A stretch of 27,850 bases of DNA from Trebouxia sp. TZW2008 (taxonomy: Eukaryota > Chlorophyta > Trebouxiophyceae > Trebouxiales > Trebouxiaceae), in assembly GCA_002118135.1 (NCBI GenBank), contig BDIU01000002.1, forward strand, positions 243 through 28,092, written 5' to 3'. The position numbers were made by a program, and so were the translations under genes. Positions within the stretch are counted from its first letter, which is position 1. Each line of letters begins with the position of its first letter. Under the pieces are notes generated by a model, which did not search any database, was not told the origin of the DNA, and saw only the letters and a program-made list of their open reading frames with translations. Shown here one piece after another: positions 1-13,100 of the stretch.

Positions 1-1036
1 TTGATTGAGTTCGAGTCACACTGCTACAGCTGTGACTCATGCAACTGTCCTGATCAAGACTTTCCGGCTCCCCTGTACATCAGTGTGTGCATGCAAGGAG
101 GTGGGCTTGTCTATAGCAGCATCAGTCAAGATAGTGTAGCAAAACCTGTCGTGCTGACAGCTGGGAAAACGTTTGTGCAACAATACTCCACCTGCCATCC
201 TGAGACTTATGAGACTTAAGAGCGCAACTTTCATACATAAATGCTGTAGTCCTAGGTCCCATCAGTCACTGGCAGGACCATTGGTGTGTAGCTGTACAAA
301 GTGCATGCATCTGCTGAACTGTGTATTGCTCTTGGCAGCCCAGCGTCTCAGTCCCTGAGGCTGAGTGTCTTGTACGGCTATTTAAATCAAGGCAGCAGAC
401 AGCAGCTAAGTTGCGTGCTGAAACAGCTTCAAGGGCATGCACTGATGATGTTACAGGGCTTCAGCTTGTGCACTCTCACAGCAGCCCCGCCAACTGCAAC
501 ATTAAGCTGAGCTGGCCATGATGAACGCTTGAAAGCAGCTCCACAGTTGTACTTTTGATCAGTTTAAGCAAGTCGCGAAAGTGCTCTGAAACCAGAGCAA
601 GGCTCGAGATGTTCCGAGATGGCTCCTTCCGCTGCACGCAATCAAGCAATCCGGCAGATGGGAGGGAAATGATAATCCTCGCGCCGCAATTGGCTGCGCA
701 GCAGCGCATTCAAATCTGACCTGTATGTGCTGGGTCTGACTGAATTAAGCATGTCGACAGCTGCGTACAGTGCGGAAACAGAGGCTAATGCAGTCAGCGT
801 CTTGCAACAGTGGTCAAATGAAGCTGCAGTTGGACCTGGCATTTCAAATTTGACGGTGCGCCTGCTTGCTCAGACACTTTTGCGCTTTTTCACGTCAAGA
901 ATAGCCTGGCTCTGGCTGACACGCTTAGTGGTGCAGGCGTGCTTGCTTGCATCCGTTGCGAACAAAGCCAAAGACTTGGACGGCTATGTGGCTGTAATGT
1001 CACAGCGCGAGGGAGCTTCAGGCAATCACAATGCAG
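1..1036 (+). other. 5' part of the gene: introns and unresolved N-terminal exons
   Basis: About 100 residues normally precede the UBR box, so one or more coding exons should lie here or upstream of the window. The best candidate begins after CTTGGCAG at 338 (frame from 339) and reads PSVSVPEAECLVRLF, loosely like the start of the family. An open frame from 727 also runs into E1 without a stop, so E1 could extend upstream. I see no convincing promoter or start codon. Confidence 0.3.
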
Positions 1037-1134
1037 CGTCCTGCTCGGCAATCTGGAAGCCTGGAACTTTAGCTTACCGCTGCCGCACCTGCCAAGTCAA
1101 TGGCAACAGTGCTATATGCAAGGACTGCTTTCAG
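1037..1134 (+). CDS. PRT6: E1: UBR box, first half
   Basis: Reads SCSAIWKPGTLAYRCRTC followed by a CKDCFQ segment. This is the first half of the UBR zinc finger, with the YRCRTC and C-x2-CF cysteines that bind zinc and shape the type-1 N-degron pocket. The acceptor is AATGCAG at 1030-1036, giving a phase 1 start. The 3' end is CAG followed by GCAAGC, so the next intron (1135-1215, 81 nt) would be of GC-AG type. The join is supported by the exact continuation of the UBR motif in E2. The exon could begin further upstream in the same open frame. Confidence 0.88.
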
Positions 1135-4100
1135 GCAAGCTCTGATCAGCAGCTTCACAGCAGCTTCCATCAGATAATCTTTTTCACAACTAGACCCATT
1201 TGAGCATGTTTGCAGGCTGGCAATCATTCACAGCATGACTACTGCATATACTTCAGTGAATCTGGTGGGTGTTGTGACTGTGGGGATGCATCAGCATGGA
1301 ACCCTGCTGGGTTTTGTTGCCGCCACACAGGACAGGTCAGCAATGTGCAAAAGCTGAAATTGATCCCATTAGAGGAGATGATTGTTGGGGCAGCCATTTC
1401 ATCTGCAGTGTTTCAGCTTCGAGAAGCTGTGGCCTCCTGGAATGAAGGCATGTTCCTGCCGTTGGCATACACTTCTGACACAGTTTGTATTGTGCCTGGA
1501 TGCCTTGCATGCAGCATGTGTGCAGATGCATATTGCCTCCACCACAGAAGCTTGCACACTCAGGATCTATACAAGGGTTACACATGTGTGCTGCACCCAA
1601 GTCAAAAGACAGTGCGCACACTGGGTGCTCTTGCCCCCATCCAGCTGGACTGCTACACTCAGGGTTTGTTACACAAATGCGTGCCATATATGCTTGCTTT
1701 TGCCAATCTTGTATGCCGCCTGAGTTCTGTTACTGTGGTGCAGGGTCACCACAACAGGCAGATGATGTTGCAGTCAATGCAGCTACTGAGTTACTCCAGT
1801 GGCTCCACAAGCTGTGCACAGTGCCAACGTTTTGTCCGCTCATTGGTTCCAGAATGCTGCAAACAGACTCAAGTGAGGAGTCTTCTGCGCCAACAACATT
1901 TGCTCATACTCACATCATTCTGGTTGCGTGTTCTGCATTTACAGCATCGAAAACCTGCCATGAACAAGTGTCACCTCAACAGCGGACATGCAAGACCTGC
2001 ATGTATGGTCCACACAGCTTGCATCATGATTGGGCTAATCCTGCAACGTGTTTGTCTGTTGTGTGACTGTAAAATGATTTACACAGGTGACCTTGCATAA
2101 AGCAGCATATTGTGTTGTCACGCAGGCCTGAAAGCATATGTGGATGCAACAGCAAAAGCAATTTTGAAAATTCCTCAAGAAGGCAGCCCAGCACATCAGC
2201 AGTGGATGGATTCTCTACAAGCATCCAGCGAGGAAAACGTGGTTTTGGATGTGCTGCTTGCGAACCTTCTGCAAATGCCCACCAAGTTGACGCAGCAGGT
2301 GCAGCTGCTACTCTTCGTAGCTCATGCATCAATGCAGGCCTGCCCACTTTGACTCTCAATGCATATTGCAAGACCCATCAGGCATGATTGTAAATGGTCA
2401 GGGGTTGTCATGGCAAGAAAGGTCTTTGGTCATGCAACAGAAGCATCTGTACCAGAAGTTATTGTATCATTTGCATTACTAACGCTGGTCATATGAGCCT
2501 TTCAGCTCTGCTCCACAGGGTGCTCAATATCCATCAAATGCTGCAGCACATGAATGTTATGACGGTCACAGGCAACGCCATTGTTTCGTATGCAGCTATC
2601 TACCTTGTTGCTTGAGCTGCTGTTCATGTGCACACGTCATTTTTTTTCTTCAGTTGTTATTTCATGTGCAGGTGTCCACCTTATTGCTTCAGCTGCTGTT
2701 TGAGCCAGACTTCAAGAAAGTTTTCCGTAGGGTGCTGATGCGCCACTATCAGCACATCATGCAGGGCTGTGTGAAGCGGGGGCAAGGGCAGGACGTAGAG
2801 AAGGGCACTTGCCTGGACAGCATCACTGTGCAGCTGCTGAATGAAGGGGTGTGTGCTGCAACTGCTCAGCACTTTGAGATTTGGGCTGGCATGAAGCATG
2901 CACTCTTTGCAATTGGCAACATCAATGTTCAGCACTTGACTGAAGGGCCCTGGCTTTGATACCATCTTTGTGCAGCTGTTGAATGAAGGGGCACACCTTA
3001 CACCTTCACAGCCCTGCGGCACAGCAATCAGCACTAACACTGGCTTTGAGCGTCCCTGCAATGTGCTTGCTGCATTTGGCCACGTGGGATGACTTTTGAA
3101 AGATTCTGCTTGACAGTCCATCACTGCTGCTTGGCAAGCAAGAAAGCAGATGAATGCAAGAGATGTGTACATGATGCTGCTTGCTCCACACTGGAGTTTC
3201 AGGCTAACAAAGTGGGTTGCAGTCCTGCAATAACAGCATGTGGGCAGCGCGTTTGCTTGCAGGACGGGCCCAATACGCATAGGACTTGCTGAATGCCTTA
3301 AGGCATTCATGTCAACCATGCAATGGCTGGCTAGAGCCCCCGCTTGGGCTCATAATGCTGCCTGCTTCACACATGTCATGGTGTACTTTGAGCAGACTGT
3401 GTGATTGCAATGATGGCATGTGAGCAGTCAGTTTGCTTGCAGGACGGGCCTGAAGAGCCAGAGGACTTTCTGAACTTTTTGGAGGTGGCTATGGCAACTC
3501 TGCTAGGGCTGGTCCAAGGCCCCTCTCAGGCGGCCCCTGGGGCTGCATCAGGCCTCACATCAGCTTTGCTAGAATGTGAGTTGCCTTGCAGCAGATCCTT
3601 ATGTCTGCAGTGCATAGCTTGCAGCCGAGTCTAATACCTATATAGCCTCTATCCAGTGAATCACCCTACTGTGCATTGCCATCATCGATGCTCAGTAGCA
3701 CTTGTGTTTTATTTGTTATGTGTTGTTGCCAGCAAAGTGCATGCTCGGGCAGCTGCAGTATCTGTTTTTACATCACACAGTAGCCACCCTGTCACCAGTG
3801 TCACATCAATGCCATGTTTTGACACGCTGGCGTGCATGCAGCTAGAACATATGCTCGAATTCTGCAAGACATCAAGATGGTGCTGGCATACCCACCAGCA
3901 ATTGAAGCTTTCCTGAAACACCATCTGCCGACATTGGGGAAAGTTCTGAACTGTGTGAGTGAGCTGAAACAGCACAGGCGGGTGCTGGGTGCACATGTGG
4001 AGTGGGAAGACCGATCCTGGCCAGAAGCTGTCACCTTCGAGGTCTGTCTTCAGCTGTCCAACAATGTTGATGCTGTGAATGCATTAGATTTGCCACATGT

Positions 4101-7100
4101 TGCACAGTCTGGCTGACTCCTCATAGTTCAACTTTCTGCTCATTGCTGCTCTCAAAGCAGCAAATCTGGGCTGCCTCTATGACCAGAAGGTCCCAATGCA
4201 GTGCATAACGGCGTAGGCTTTTGCTTTGTTTCTCTCTTCTTTGCACAGATTGCAGCCGTCAACCAAATTGTACATCTCCAAAAAGAAAGGTTCAATGGTC
4301 TTGCTTGAGCATGTGCTGTTATGCACTGTAATTGGCTGATGTCTACCAAAATATATAAAATCAACCCCATTGATGCTGCTAATACTGTGTGCTCATGTCA
4401 ACGCATGCCAGCAGCTGTCTGACCATGGCAGCTCTCCATCCGGCAAGTGTGGTTTTGATGCAGGTGCTGTGTCTGCACCATGCCATACTGCCAATTTTGG
4501 ATGGCGTGTTACATGGCAGGCATGCAGACCTGCCCATCACCCAGCTGATACAGGTGACTGCAGCTTAAGACATTGAGCGTGTTCAACCACAGATTCAACG
4601 CTTGCCTGACTCAAGGGTTGCATTGGAATGACACATGCACACCATGTTTGTTGTGAATGTATGTGTTGCTGTGAGTGGTACATGCTTGCTGTGAACGGGC
4701 CCAGGCTGTCTATACAAGTGCTACAGGCCCATTGAGAGTGATTCTCAATGGGCCTGCAGCACCTGTACAGTCACAATCAAAGAATTAATACATGTATACA
4801 TACATACATATGTATATATGTAGACACTGACCACTGACCATTTGCTAGTGCTAAGCAATGTCAATGTTATGTCATGCTTGTGTCATGGGGTTTTGCCTTA
4901 CTAAGCATGACAGAGCGTGCAGCTGACATAGCTATTGCAGATCCTCACGGTAATGCGTTTCCATCTGTTCATGCATGTATGGCGCTCTGCTGCTGGTCAG
5001 GTGCCAAATGGACAGACATACTGCTAATCATTGCAGAGATGATCTGCAGGTGTATGCTCATTCCTTGACAGCATTTGTAAAATGTGCGTGCTGATATTAC
5101 TTACAATGCTGTGCAGCTGCTTGACACCGCCCTTGAGGCTGCGAAGCTGTTTTTGTTTCGGGCCGGCACAAGCCTCAATTTCTGCGACTCTGATGTGGAT
5201 TCGCCCTGTGGCGGTTGCACAAGTTGGAATCCTTTACTCTCAGCAGTGCCAGTGACCATGCACATCCCTCAACACAGGGCATATGTTGCCTTGATCAAGG
5301 CATTGCTTGGCTTGCATGCTCAGGCAGTGACTGCAGGCAACACAGCCAACATTCAGGTGATTCCTTTTACTGCGTTGAGCAATGCTGTGTCCATTTGAAC
5401 ATTGACATGTCATCTCTGTGCCATTGACAGCTTGACATTGTGATCCATGAGCATTCCTCAACACAGGGCATATATTGCCTTGATCAAGGCATTGCTTGAC
5501 TTGCATGCTCAAGCGGTGACTGAAGGCAACACAGCTGACATTCAGGCAACCCCTTGCAGTGCATTGTGCAATGCTGTGAATGTCAAACACAGCATGCATG
5601 TGCAACCAGACAGGGCAGATGTTGCCCTCATCAAAGCTCTGCTTGCATTGTGAACTGCTGTGTATGTAGGACGCAACATGCTGTGTATGTGTGATGCAAC
5701 ATCCTGAAATGTGTAATGCAACATGCTGACATGTGTGATGTGTCATGCTGTGTACGTGTGGCTGTTGACATCATCAGCATCCAGAAAAGCATACCAAGCC
5801 ATGACAAACAAAATGTGACTGTGCATCCTGACCTGGCTGAGCTTCAATGTTTTGAGGACATGATCACTGAGCCTTAGAGCATTTGATGCAGCACTCAGCT
5901 GAGTACGGCGTTTGTTCAAGGCTTGGCTAGTCTTGCATGCTTGATATGACAGCACCGCCTATACAATGCAGGTGACAGCTGAGGCTTTGCAGAAGCATGC
6001 ACTGGGCCAAGGCAAAAACTTCAGGCTGTTGGCCATTGCACCACTGACCATTCAAGCATGGAGAGCCCAGGTCAGGTCCACAACCAGCATTGTTCTGTCT
6101 CAGAGGCACATCTTTTGGAACCCCCAGCTTGAACCTTCCTGTGTATTGGATGCAACATCTCTAGTTGCATACACCCTCATCGGCCAAGCAGGTACTGCAG
6201 ATCTCATGCTCTTGTTGTAACTGATTGGCACCTGTTACTTGGCAAACCTGGTACTTTCCTATCACATTGTGCAGCATTTTCCAGAATGGAAGGCATACAC
6301 GAACTGCACACCCTATGATGCGTTCACGTATGACAGCTGTGTTTGCACTGTCTTGGCAGATTAACAAAGACTGAACTTGAACAACTTGAAGTTACACTGA
6401 CTGCGTGCTAAGCGAGGTGACACAAGGCTCCCAGAACTGTGTCTTGACAGTAATGCATGTGCAGGTTCAAGCTGGACTGTGGGTGCGCAATGGTCCTGGG
6501 TTGGCGTCGCTCCACTATCTATACACCAATGCATTCTGGAGCGACACCGGCTGTGATCTTGATCTGCTGCTATTGCAGCTGTCGCTTGGACAGATTAAAT
6601 TTTCTGCCACTGCTGACATGTGAGTTGCATGTACCACTGTAGCACAACATGATGCAAGCTTGTGGCATTGCATGCATCAGGTCTCACATCGTATTGGTAC
6701 AAATGCAAGCAGCCTCTGCATTGCACATACATTGCAATGGACCATCAATGGCCGTTGTCAACCAACAGGCTGCTTCTCTGCATGTTGAAACAAAATGCTT
6801 CCTGTACGTAAGCACCCAAAAATGTCTTATGCAGAAACAATCACCAGCAAGCGTTCACCTCAATACAGGCGTTTGCTCCAATCTCTTGCACTGCATTGCT
6901 GACCCTTGGCGCTTCATATCTTCTGTGCATCTGCCATAATTTCTTTTGTGGCTAAATTTGCATACAAGGTGTGCGGCGTATTCTGCACCCAGTTCGGCAT
7001 GCATGCATCTAAATGAAGGGATCACCCTTGAGCTTTTTTCACAGCATGCTGCATCATCTGTGCTTATTGCTGAATGCGACCATGCAATACAAGTTTCCAA

Positions 7101-10100
7101 TGCTCTCAGAGACCGTTTGTGTGCATGCATGAGCTTTGTGTGCACTTACAGACAGATGCATTCACCAACATGCCAAGCTGCTACCTGCAATGTCGCCCTG
7201 ATGACCTTGCTACATGTCTGTAGACACATGTTTACATTCTGATAGTGATTGTTACAGCTGCTGCCTCAGTAAACGTTTTTTTTGAAAGTGCTATGTAAAC
7301 AGATCATGACTGAGCAACATGTCAGTGCTTCAAAGCAGGTGTGTGGTGTTCTTGCTGCATCTGTTGGTGCTGAACCCGTTTTGCATGCAAGCCACACACC
7401 ACTGAGTGTCAAAGTCTTCTGTCAAAATTCTCAATTTGATTCTGAGCTATTGCAGGTGTATGGTGGACTTTCTGCGTGCCTTTGGTGCTGAGCCCATTCT
7501 GCATGCAAGAGGCTCGCTCCGGGACATGCCCTTCTGCCCTGCCCTGGATGGCACTGAGCCACAGCCGGCACAGAGGTGGCGTGATTTTGTGAGCTACCAT
7601 TCAGGTGTCTTATTTGCACTCTGCTCATTGCGTCTGCCGAATCATGTGGTTGCACTGCCTTGTAATCAAGAGAAGTATTGAACTAATGCCATGCAAATCA
7701 GCATGTTCTCCTGCAGATACATTCTGCACCATTTTCCGTGTGCATAAAAATGCCTTGCAGTCAAGGGTAACTTTCTGCCAATGCCATGCTCAGCAGCATG
7801 CTGTCCTGGAAATAGGTTGTTGTAATTACATGCAATGTCATTGAGTGCATTGGCTTTGCCTCATGCCTACCTTGTGGTAAATGATTAGTCATTTCTTCAT
7901 GCAGACCCTGAGCAATACTACCAAGCGCAAGCAGCTCACCGTGCCAGGGATCATGATATGCTAGACGCACAAGCGCCCAACCCAGTACTGTCAGCAGCCC
8001 GCCATACTAGCCAGCCTGACAGGCTGAGTCAAGATGATGACAGTGATCTTGCAGCAGTTGAAGCAGAATATGGTAGAACCAGTGGATCAGGCTGGGAGAG
8101 GTTACTAGGGCCAAACGCTGAGGCCGTTCCTGAGCAGCAGTTGCACTGCATTGTACAGGGGATGCGCCTGCTGGTCACGCTGCTTAGAAGCTCCCACACT
8201 TGGGACCCGGTATGCACGTTGCACCAACTCCCTGACTCTCACTCCATGCCTTTGAGTCCGTCATCCTATGCCTTCCTGTCATGCATAGCATACGGTACCA
8301 CCAGTGGGCCAGGCTGGGTCAGGCTGCTGCGGCCAAATGCTGAGCCTGTTCCTGAGCAGCAATTGCACTGCATAGTGCGAGGCATGCGCCTGCTGGCTAC
8401 ACTTCTCAGAAGCTCTCACAGGGGCCCGGTATGCATGCTGCATCGACTGCCTGGATCTCTCAACCTAAGTCTTCCTCTCATACATAGCTGAGTCTATTAT
8501 CCTATACCTTCCTGCCACGCATAGCATACGGTACGACCAGTGGATCAGGCTGGGAGAGATTGCTGGGGCCAAATGCTGAACCCCTTCCTGAGCAGCAGTT
8601 GCACTGCGTCGTACAGGGCATGCGTCTGTTGGTCACATTGCTTAGGAGCTTCCACACTTGGGATCCGGTATGCACACCAAGCTCCAAATGCTTCCGTCTG
8701 ATGCCTTGTCTCCCATTATTGGCGCATGTCAAATTGAGTGGTAGCTGTCGTAGGGATCAAGTTTCCCTCCTTCATTGCTTGCACATTTCAAAATTGAGTT
8801 GTAGCTGTCTTAGGGGTCAAGTGTTCCCTTTGTGCAGAAGTGCACAGCTTGTGGTGCCAACAGAGCTACACTGCCGTAACTAGTGATTTCCCTCAATCAG
8901 AATGCTGTGGTGAGTTTTCACTGACTGCTGCACATGCCCTGACAACATTTTGCACATGCACAAGGCATGCCTCGACTGTGTTTCTGGCTTGATTGCAGGA
9001 TGTGTCACAACAGATAAGGTGGCGGTTGGTCCATCAGCTGTGCCGGCAGGACTCAACCTACACTGAGCTGCAGGGCTGTCTGCCCACACAGTTCCTGCAG
9101 TACCACCAGATCTTTGACAAGGTCGAGTCGTCTGTAGCCCTATGTGCTCCTTGCATTGTGTTGTGCCGTGATGGTCACAGACTGCGTTTTGAGTCATATC
9201 TCATGACATTGTCATGTCGCCTCTAGTCTTACATTGTCTTGTGCTGTAACTGCCTGAGGCCACAAGTGGGATCATGCCTCACTGTGATACATGCATTGTC
9301 TTTTACTGTGACAGACATTGGCAAGCGCAGTCATGTCGGATGCTGTGAACTGGTTTTTGACACCTCACAACATTGTCATGCTGTTCAGCACTCTATAGAA
9401 TCACCATCAGCTGGTTGCTCGAGTCAAATCATGCACAGTGCAGCACAGCATACATGCATGCAAGGCTGCCTCATTGTCAGAAGTATCATCTTGCGTCAAG
9501 GCATCAACTGTAGCTTGAACATGATGCCAGTTGGATTGAGTCATTAGGTCATCCATACAAACCCTTGCTGCTTGTTCTGTTCTGGCTCTGTCAATGCTTG
9601 GTGCATTTCCTTTTTTTTTGCTGTTGAGATGCTATAATTGATCGCTACTGTCATGTGACTCATATGTTGCTTCTGCATAGGTTCATTGTGGCAGTGTGTG
9701 TGCAGGTGTTGGCCGACGTAGCAGACTTTGTGACTCCCAGCAGCCTTGAAAGGGGTCACTTTTGCCTAAAAGAGCAGCTATGGCAGGAGTTTGACCAGTA
9801 CTACCCCTACTACAGCCCTAGGGCAAGAGAGGAGGCCATTGACAGGGCGGTCAGCCTCAAGGTGTGGAAGCCACGCCAGCAGCTGCAGGGGCTTTGCCAG
9901 AATCTGCCCCCTGGCTTGCAGGGCATGCAGCAACTACCGGGATGCCGTGTCAGCATCACGTACAGCTCTTCTTGCTGTCTGTCTGTGCTTCTGTGTGTCT
10001 CTAGTTCTGTCACTCTAGTACAAGCATGGAGCTCAAATGCACAATTACAATGCATGATGCTTGAGTACCTGATGTCTGATGGCAACATGCCTGAGCATAC

Positions 10101-13100
10101 ATGATGACCCAGGTCTGCAAGATGTCTGCTGAAGGTTTACCCAGATGTGTTTGGCTCTTGAGCTTTTGCTTAGATGTGTGAAGAGCATAATTTGAGCAGT
10201 CAAGATGCAATCTCTGATACCTGGCGGTGTCAATGTTGTTGTTGCAATGTTCTTCAGCATCAGGCACGCGAGGCTCTGCAAAGCCATCTCAGCACAGCTG
10301 TGTTTGACATGGCACATAGAGCTCAACATGAACAGTCCTTGCGAACCAAGTGCAGTGAATTTTGCGTTTCATTCATGAGCTTTCGAACAAACCTCTGCAT
10401 CTACACGACTCATCTTGGGAGACCAAGACAGACATTGTCTTCACAGCCAGCTTCGTGACTGCAGTTTGATCAGATGCTGCCTGGCGTACGCTGCGCATCA
10501 CCCAAGCACAGGTGCAGATGACCTGACAGTGGCTGCTGTCAATCTCCTGTCAATAGCTGTACATCACCCAGACACTCATTTCAGACCCATGTTTGAGGCT
10601 GCAGTGCGTTTGTGACTGCAGTTTAATCCGATGCTGCCTGGCTTATGCTGCGCGTCACCCAAGCACAGGTGGAGATGACCTAGCTGTTGCTGCTTTGAAC
10701 CTTCTGGCAACAGCTGTGCCCGCCCTCCGTCCTATAGAAGCCTGTGAACGCGTGGATGTCATTGTTGTTGACCTGCTCTTTGCCCCAGAGCCACGCCTGC
10801 TGACTCCAGACAAAAGCAGGATGTTCAACATACTTGACCAACTCCAGGTGATGCACAAGAGCCCAATGCATCTGCTGCTTAGCATGATTTGCAAGCTTCT
10901 TTCAAAGAAGCTGATGCACTGGCTTGAATGATGCATCATGTGGGTGACTTGACTCCAGCAGGCGCTGCAGCCAACATCGCTGGCGGGCTGAAATGTATCA
11001 CAGGAGGTTATTGTGGCTGTCAAAGCAAACAGCCCATTTATTGAGCATCAATGTCATTCTGGCGAGTCCATGAATCAGTGAACACATATTGTTCTTGCTT
11101 CACTGCAGTCAAAGTCTTCACCAAAGAACCTTTGACACAGCCTGTTTGTACGTGTTTTGAAGTTGGGCATACTGTCTTTGCAGCTATTGTGGGGTCCAGA
11201 AGCTTCTCATCACAGTACAGAGCTGCAAGACTGTGCCCAGCACATGCAACAGCAGATCACCCGGGTTGGAAAGGACTACAAAATGATAGTCAACGATTGG
11301 CAACCTGAATTCCAGTCCAGCAGAAGCTCAACAGCAGTGGCTGATAAAGGTAAGGGTACAGACAGCACAGCCCTGGGTGGTGCCTCAAAGAGCCCTGAAG
11401 AGGCAGCCAGTGCCAGAAAAGCCCTCATCAAGGCCAGACAGGTGAATGCTTTTCCTTGTTCTGAAAACAAATGTTGACATCAAAGATTTTTTATTATCTT
11501 GATGCAAAGGCCAAGTAGTCGTGCAAAGCTGAGAAGGTCGACAATGCTCGCTGAGCTTCAGCAACTGATTTGATTGCTTGAGCAGATGATGCAGTTTCAG
11601 GTGCAGAAGTCAACAGGGACATGTCAACGCATCGGAAATGCGTCTGCAGTGTTTTTTAATTTGCCACTTGCACCGTCGATCAAGTCATTGGTGTCTGTAG
11701 AACGTCAGCATGCAAGCGGTACATCAAAGACTCTGAGGCAGTCTCGGCATCACATATGCGGCTGCTGGCTGTGCTTTCTATGGTTGACTTGCGATGGTGA
11801 TGCTTGTAGGCAGCTATGATGGCCAAGATGCGGCAGCAGCAGGCTCTCTTCACAGAAGACAGAGCTTCAGACGCACAGCCTGCTCAGGTCAGAAGTGACA
11901 CCCTGTTTCGGATGTGCTGATGCCTTGTCTATCAATGCTACTCAGTTTGGCATGCGTATTGCATACACTCAGTGTGCTGAGTCCAGCAGTACAGGGTGCA
12001 TCAACATCAAAAAAGTGTTTTTTGCAAGTTTCTTGTTGTCATAGGAATGTTTTCCCGTATTCATGCGCATGACTGACCATTAGCATGCGCATGAATACGG
12101 GAAAACATTCCTTCCTGCTTAGATGGTGACATGAGCCCAAGTACTGATGCTGCATAGGATGGGCAGATGCCAGATGCCATTGACGTGAGACGCAAGTATT
12201 GCATCCAACTGCATTAGAGCAGCAAGTGGTCACGTCTTATAAATACCATCGTGCAAAGTTTTCACTGTTTACAAGGCTGCTGGTGCATGACCAACCATGT
12301 GCATAGACACATGAGCATGTGCATTCCTGCCCAGTTTGTGACGTGAGTGTTGTTGATGCACAGGATGAACAGATGCCAGACGCCATTGAGCATGACACTC
12401 AAGCCTTGCATCCCAGTGCATCAGAGCAGCAGACTGATGGACACCAAACAGCAGCGGCAGCGGCAGCAACAGCAGCAGAGCAGTCACAGACAACGGACTG
12501 GTTGGTGCCTGGGGAGTGTGCATTGTGTGGTGCAGATGACACATCAGAAGCTCTTGGCTGGGTGGTAAGGTCCACCTTCTTGAGGCAAAGCCATTTGCGA
12601 CATTTGACTGCCTATGCTGACTGCTTCAGTCATGCATCACGTCATTGATAATTGATCTTCACTGTGCATACGGCAACAGGCATGACTCATGCTGTCATGT
12701 TGGGCCGTCATGTACATGCTTGCTAGTGAGGTATGCCACATGTTCTTTGTGTGCATTTCTGAGGTGCAACTCTAGCTGCTGCACGCCCTGCTGTGCTGTC
12801 AGCTCTAGTCACAATGCTACACTCCACTTGCAGCTCATGACACACATGCTCAACAAACAGAGGCAGTTCTGAGCCAATTCTGCTCCATACTGCACCCTTA
12901 CAACACTTGGCAGTTGTCAATCTTTTTCTGCTGAAGCCATTGCCAAACTCTGGTTTGTTTTTGCACAGGCGCAGATGCATTGCTCTGCCATTCCTAGCTT
13001 TGCATGGCGCCCCCCACCCTCGTGGCAAGACCCCCCTCCCAATCCCTGGGGGCCCCATACCTGTCACCGTGTTGCTGGACTGAGCATTCATGATGAGCAA

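Noticed and set aside
1337..1687. Long minus-strand frame over the UBR region
   Set aside because: It lies over a well-supported + strand exon and has no family resemblance; it is an artefact of base composition.
1485..2066. 193-codon + strand frame after the UBR box
   Set aside because: It overlaps E2 in another frame and the intron; Cys/His-rich by composition, without spaced zinc-finger motifs.
2681..3319. 212-codon minus-strand frame
   Set aside because: It overlaps E4, which is supported by motifs and splice phase; no motifs were seen in the minus frame.
5240..5746. 168-codon minus-strand frame rich in Cys and His
   Set aside because: It is the reverse of the triplicated E7 tail; its internal repeats merely mirror those copies.
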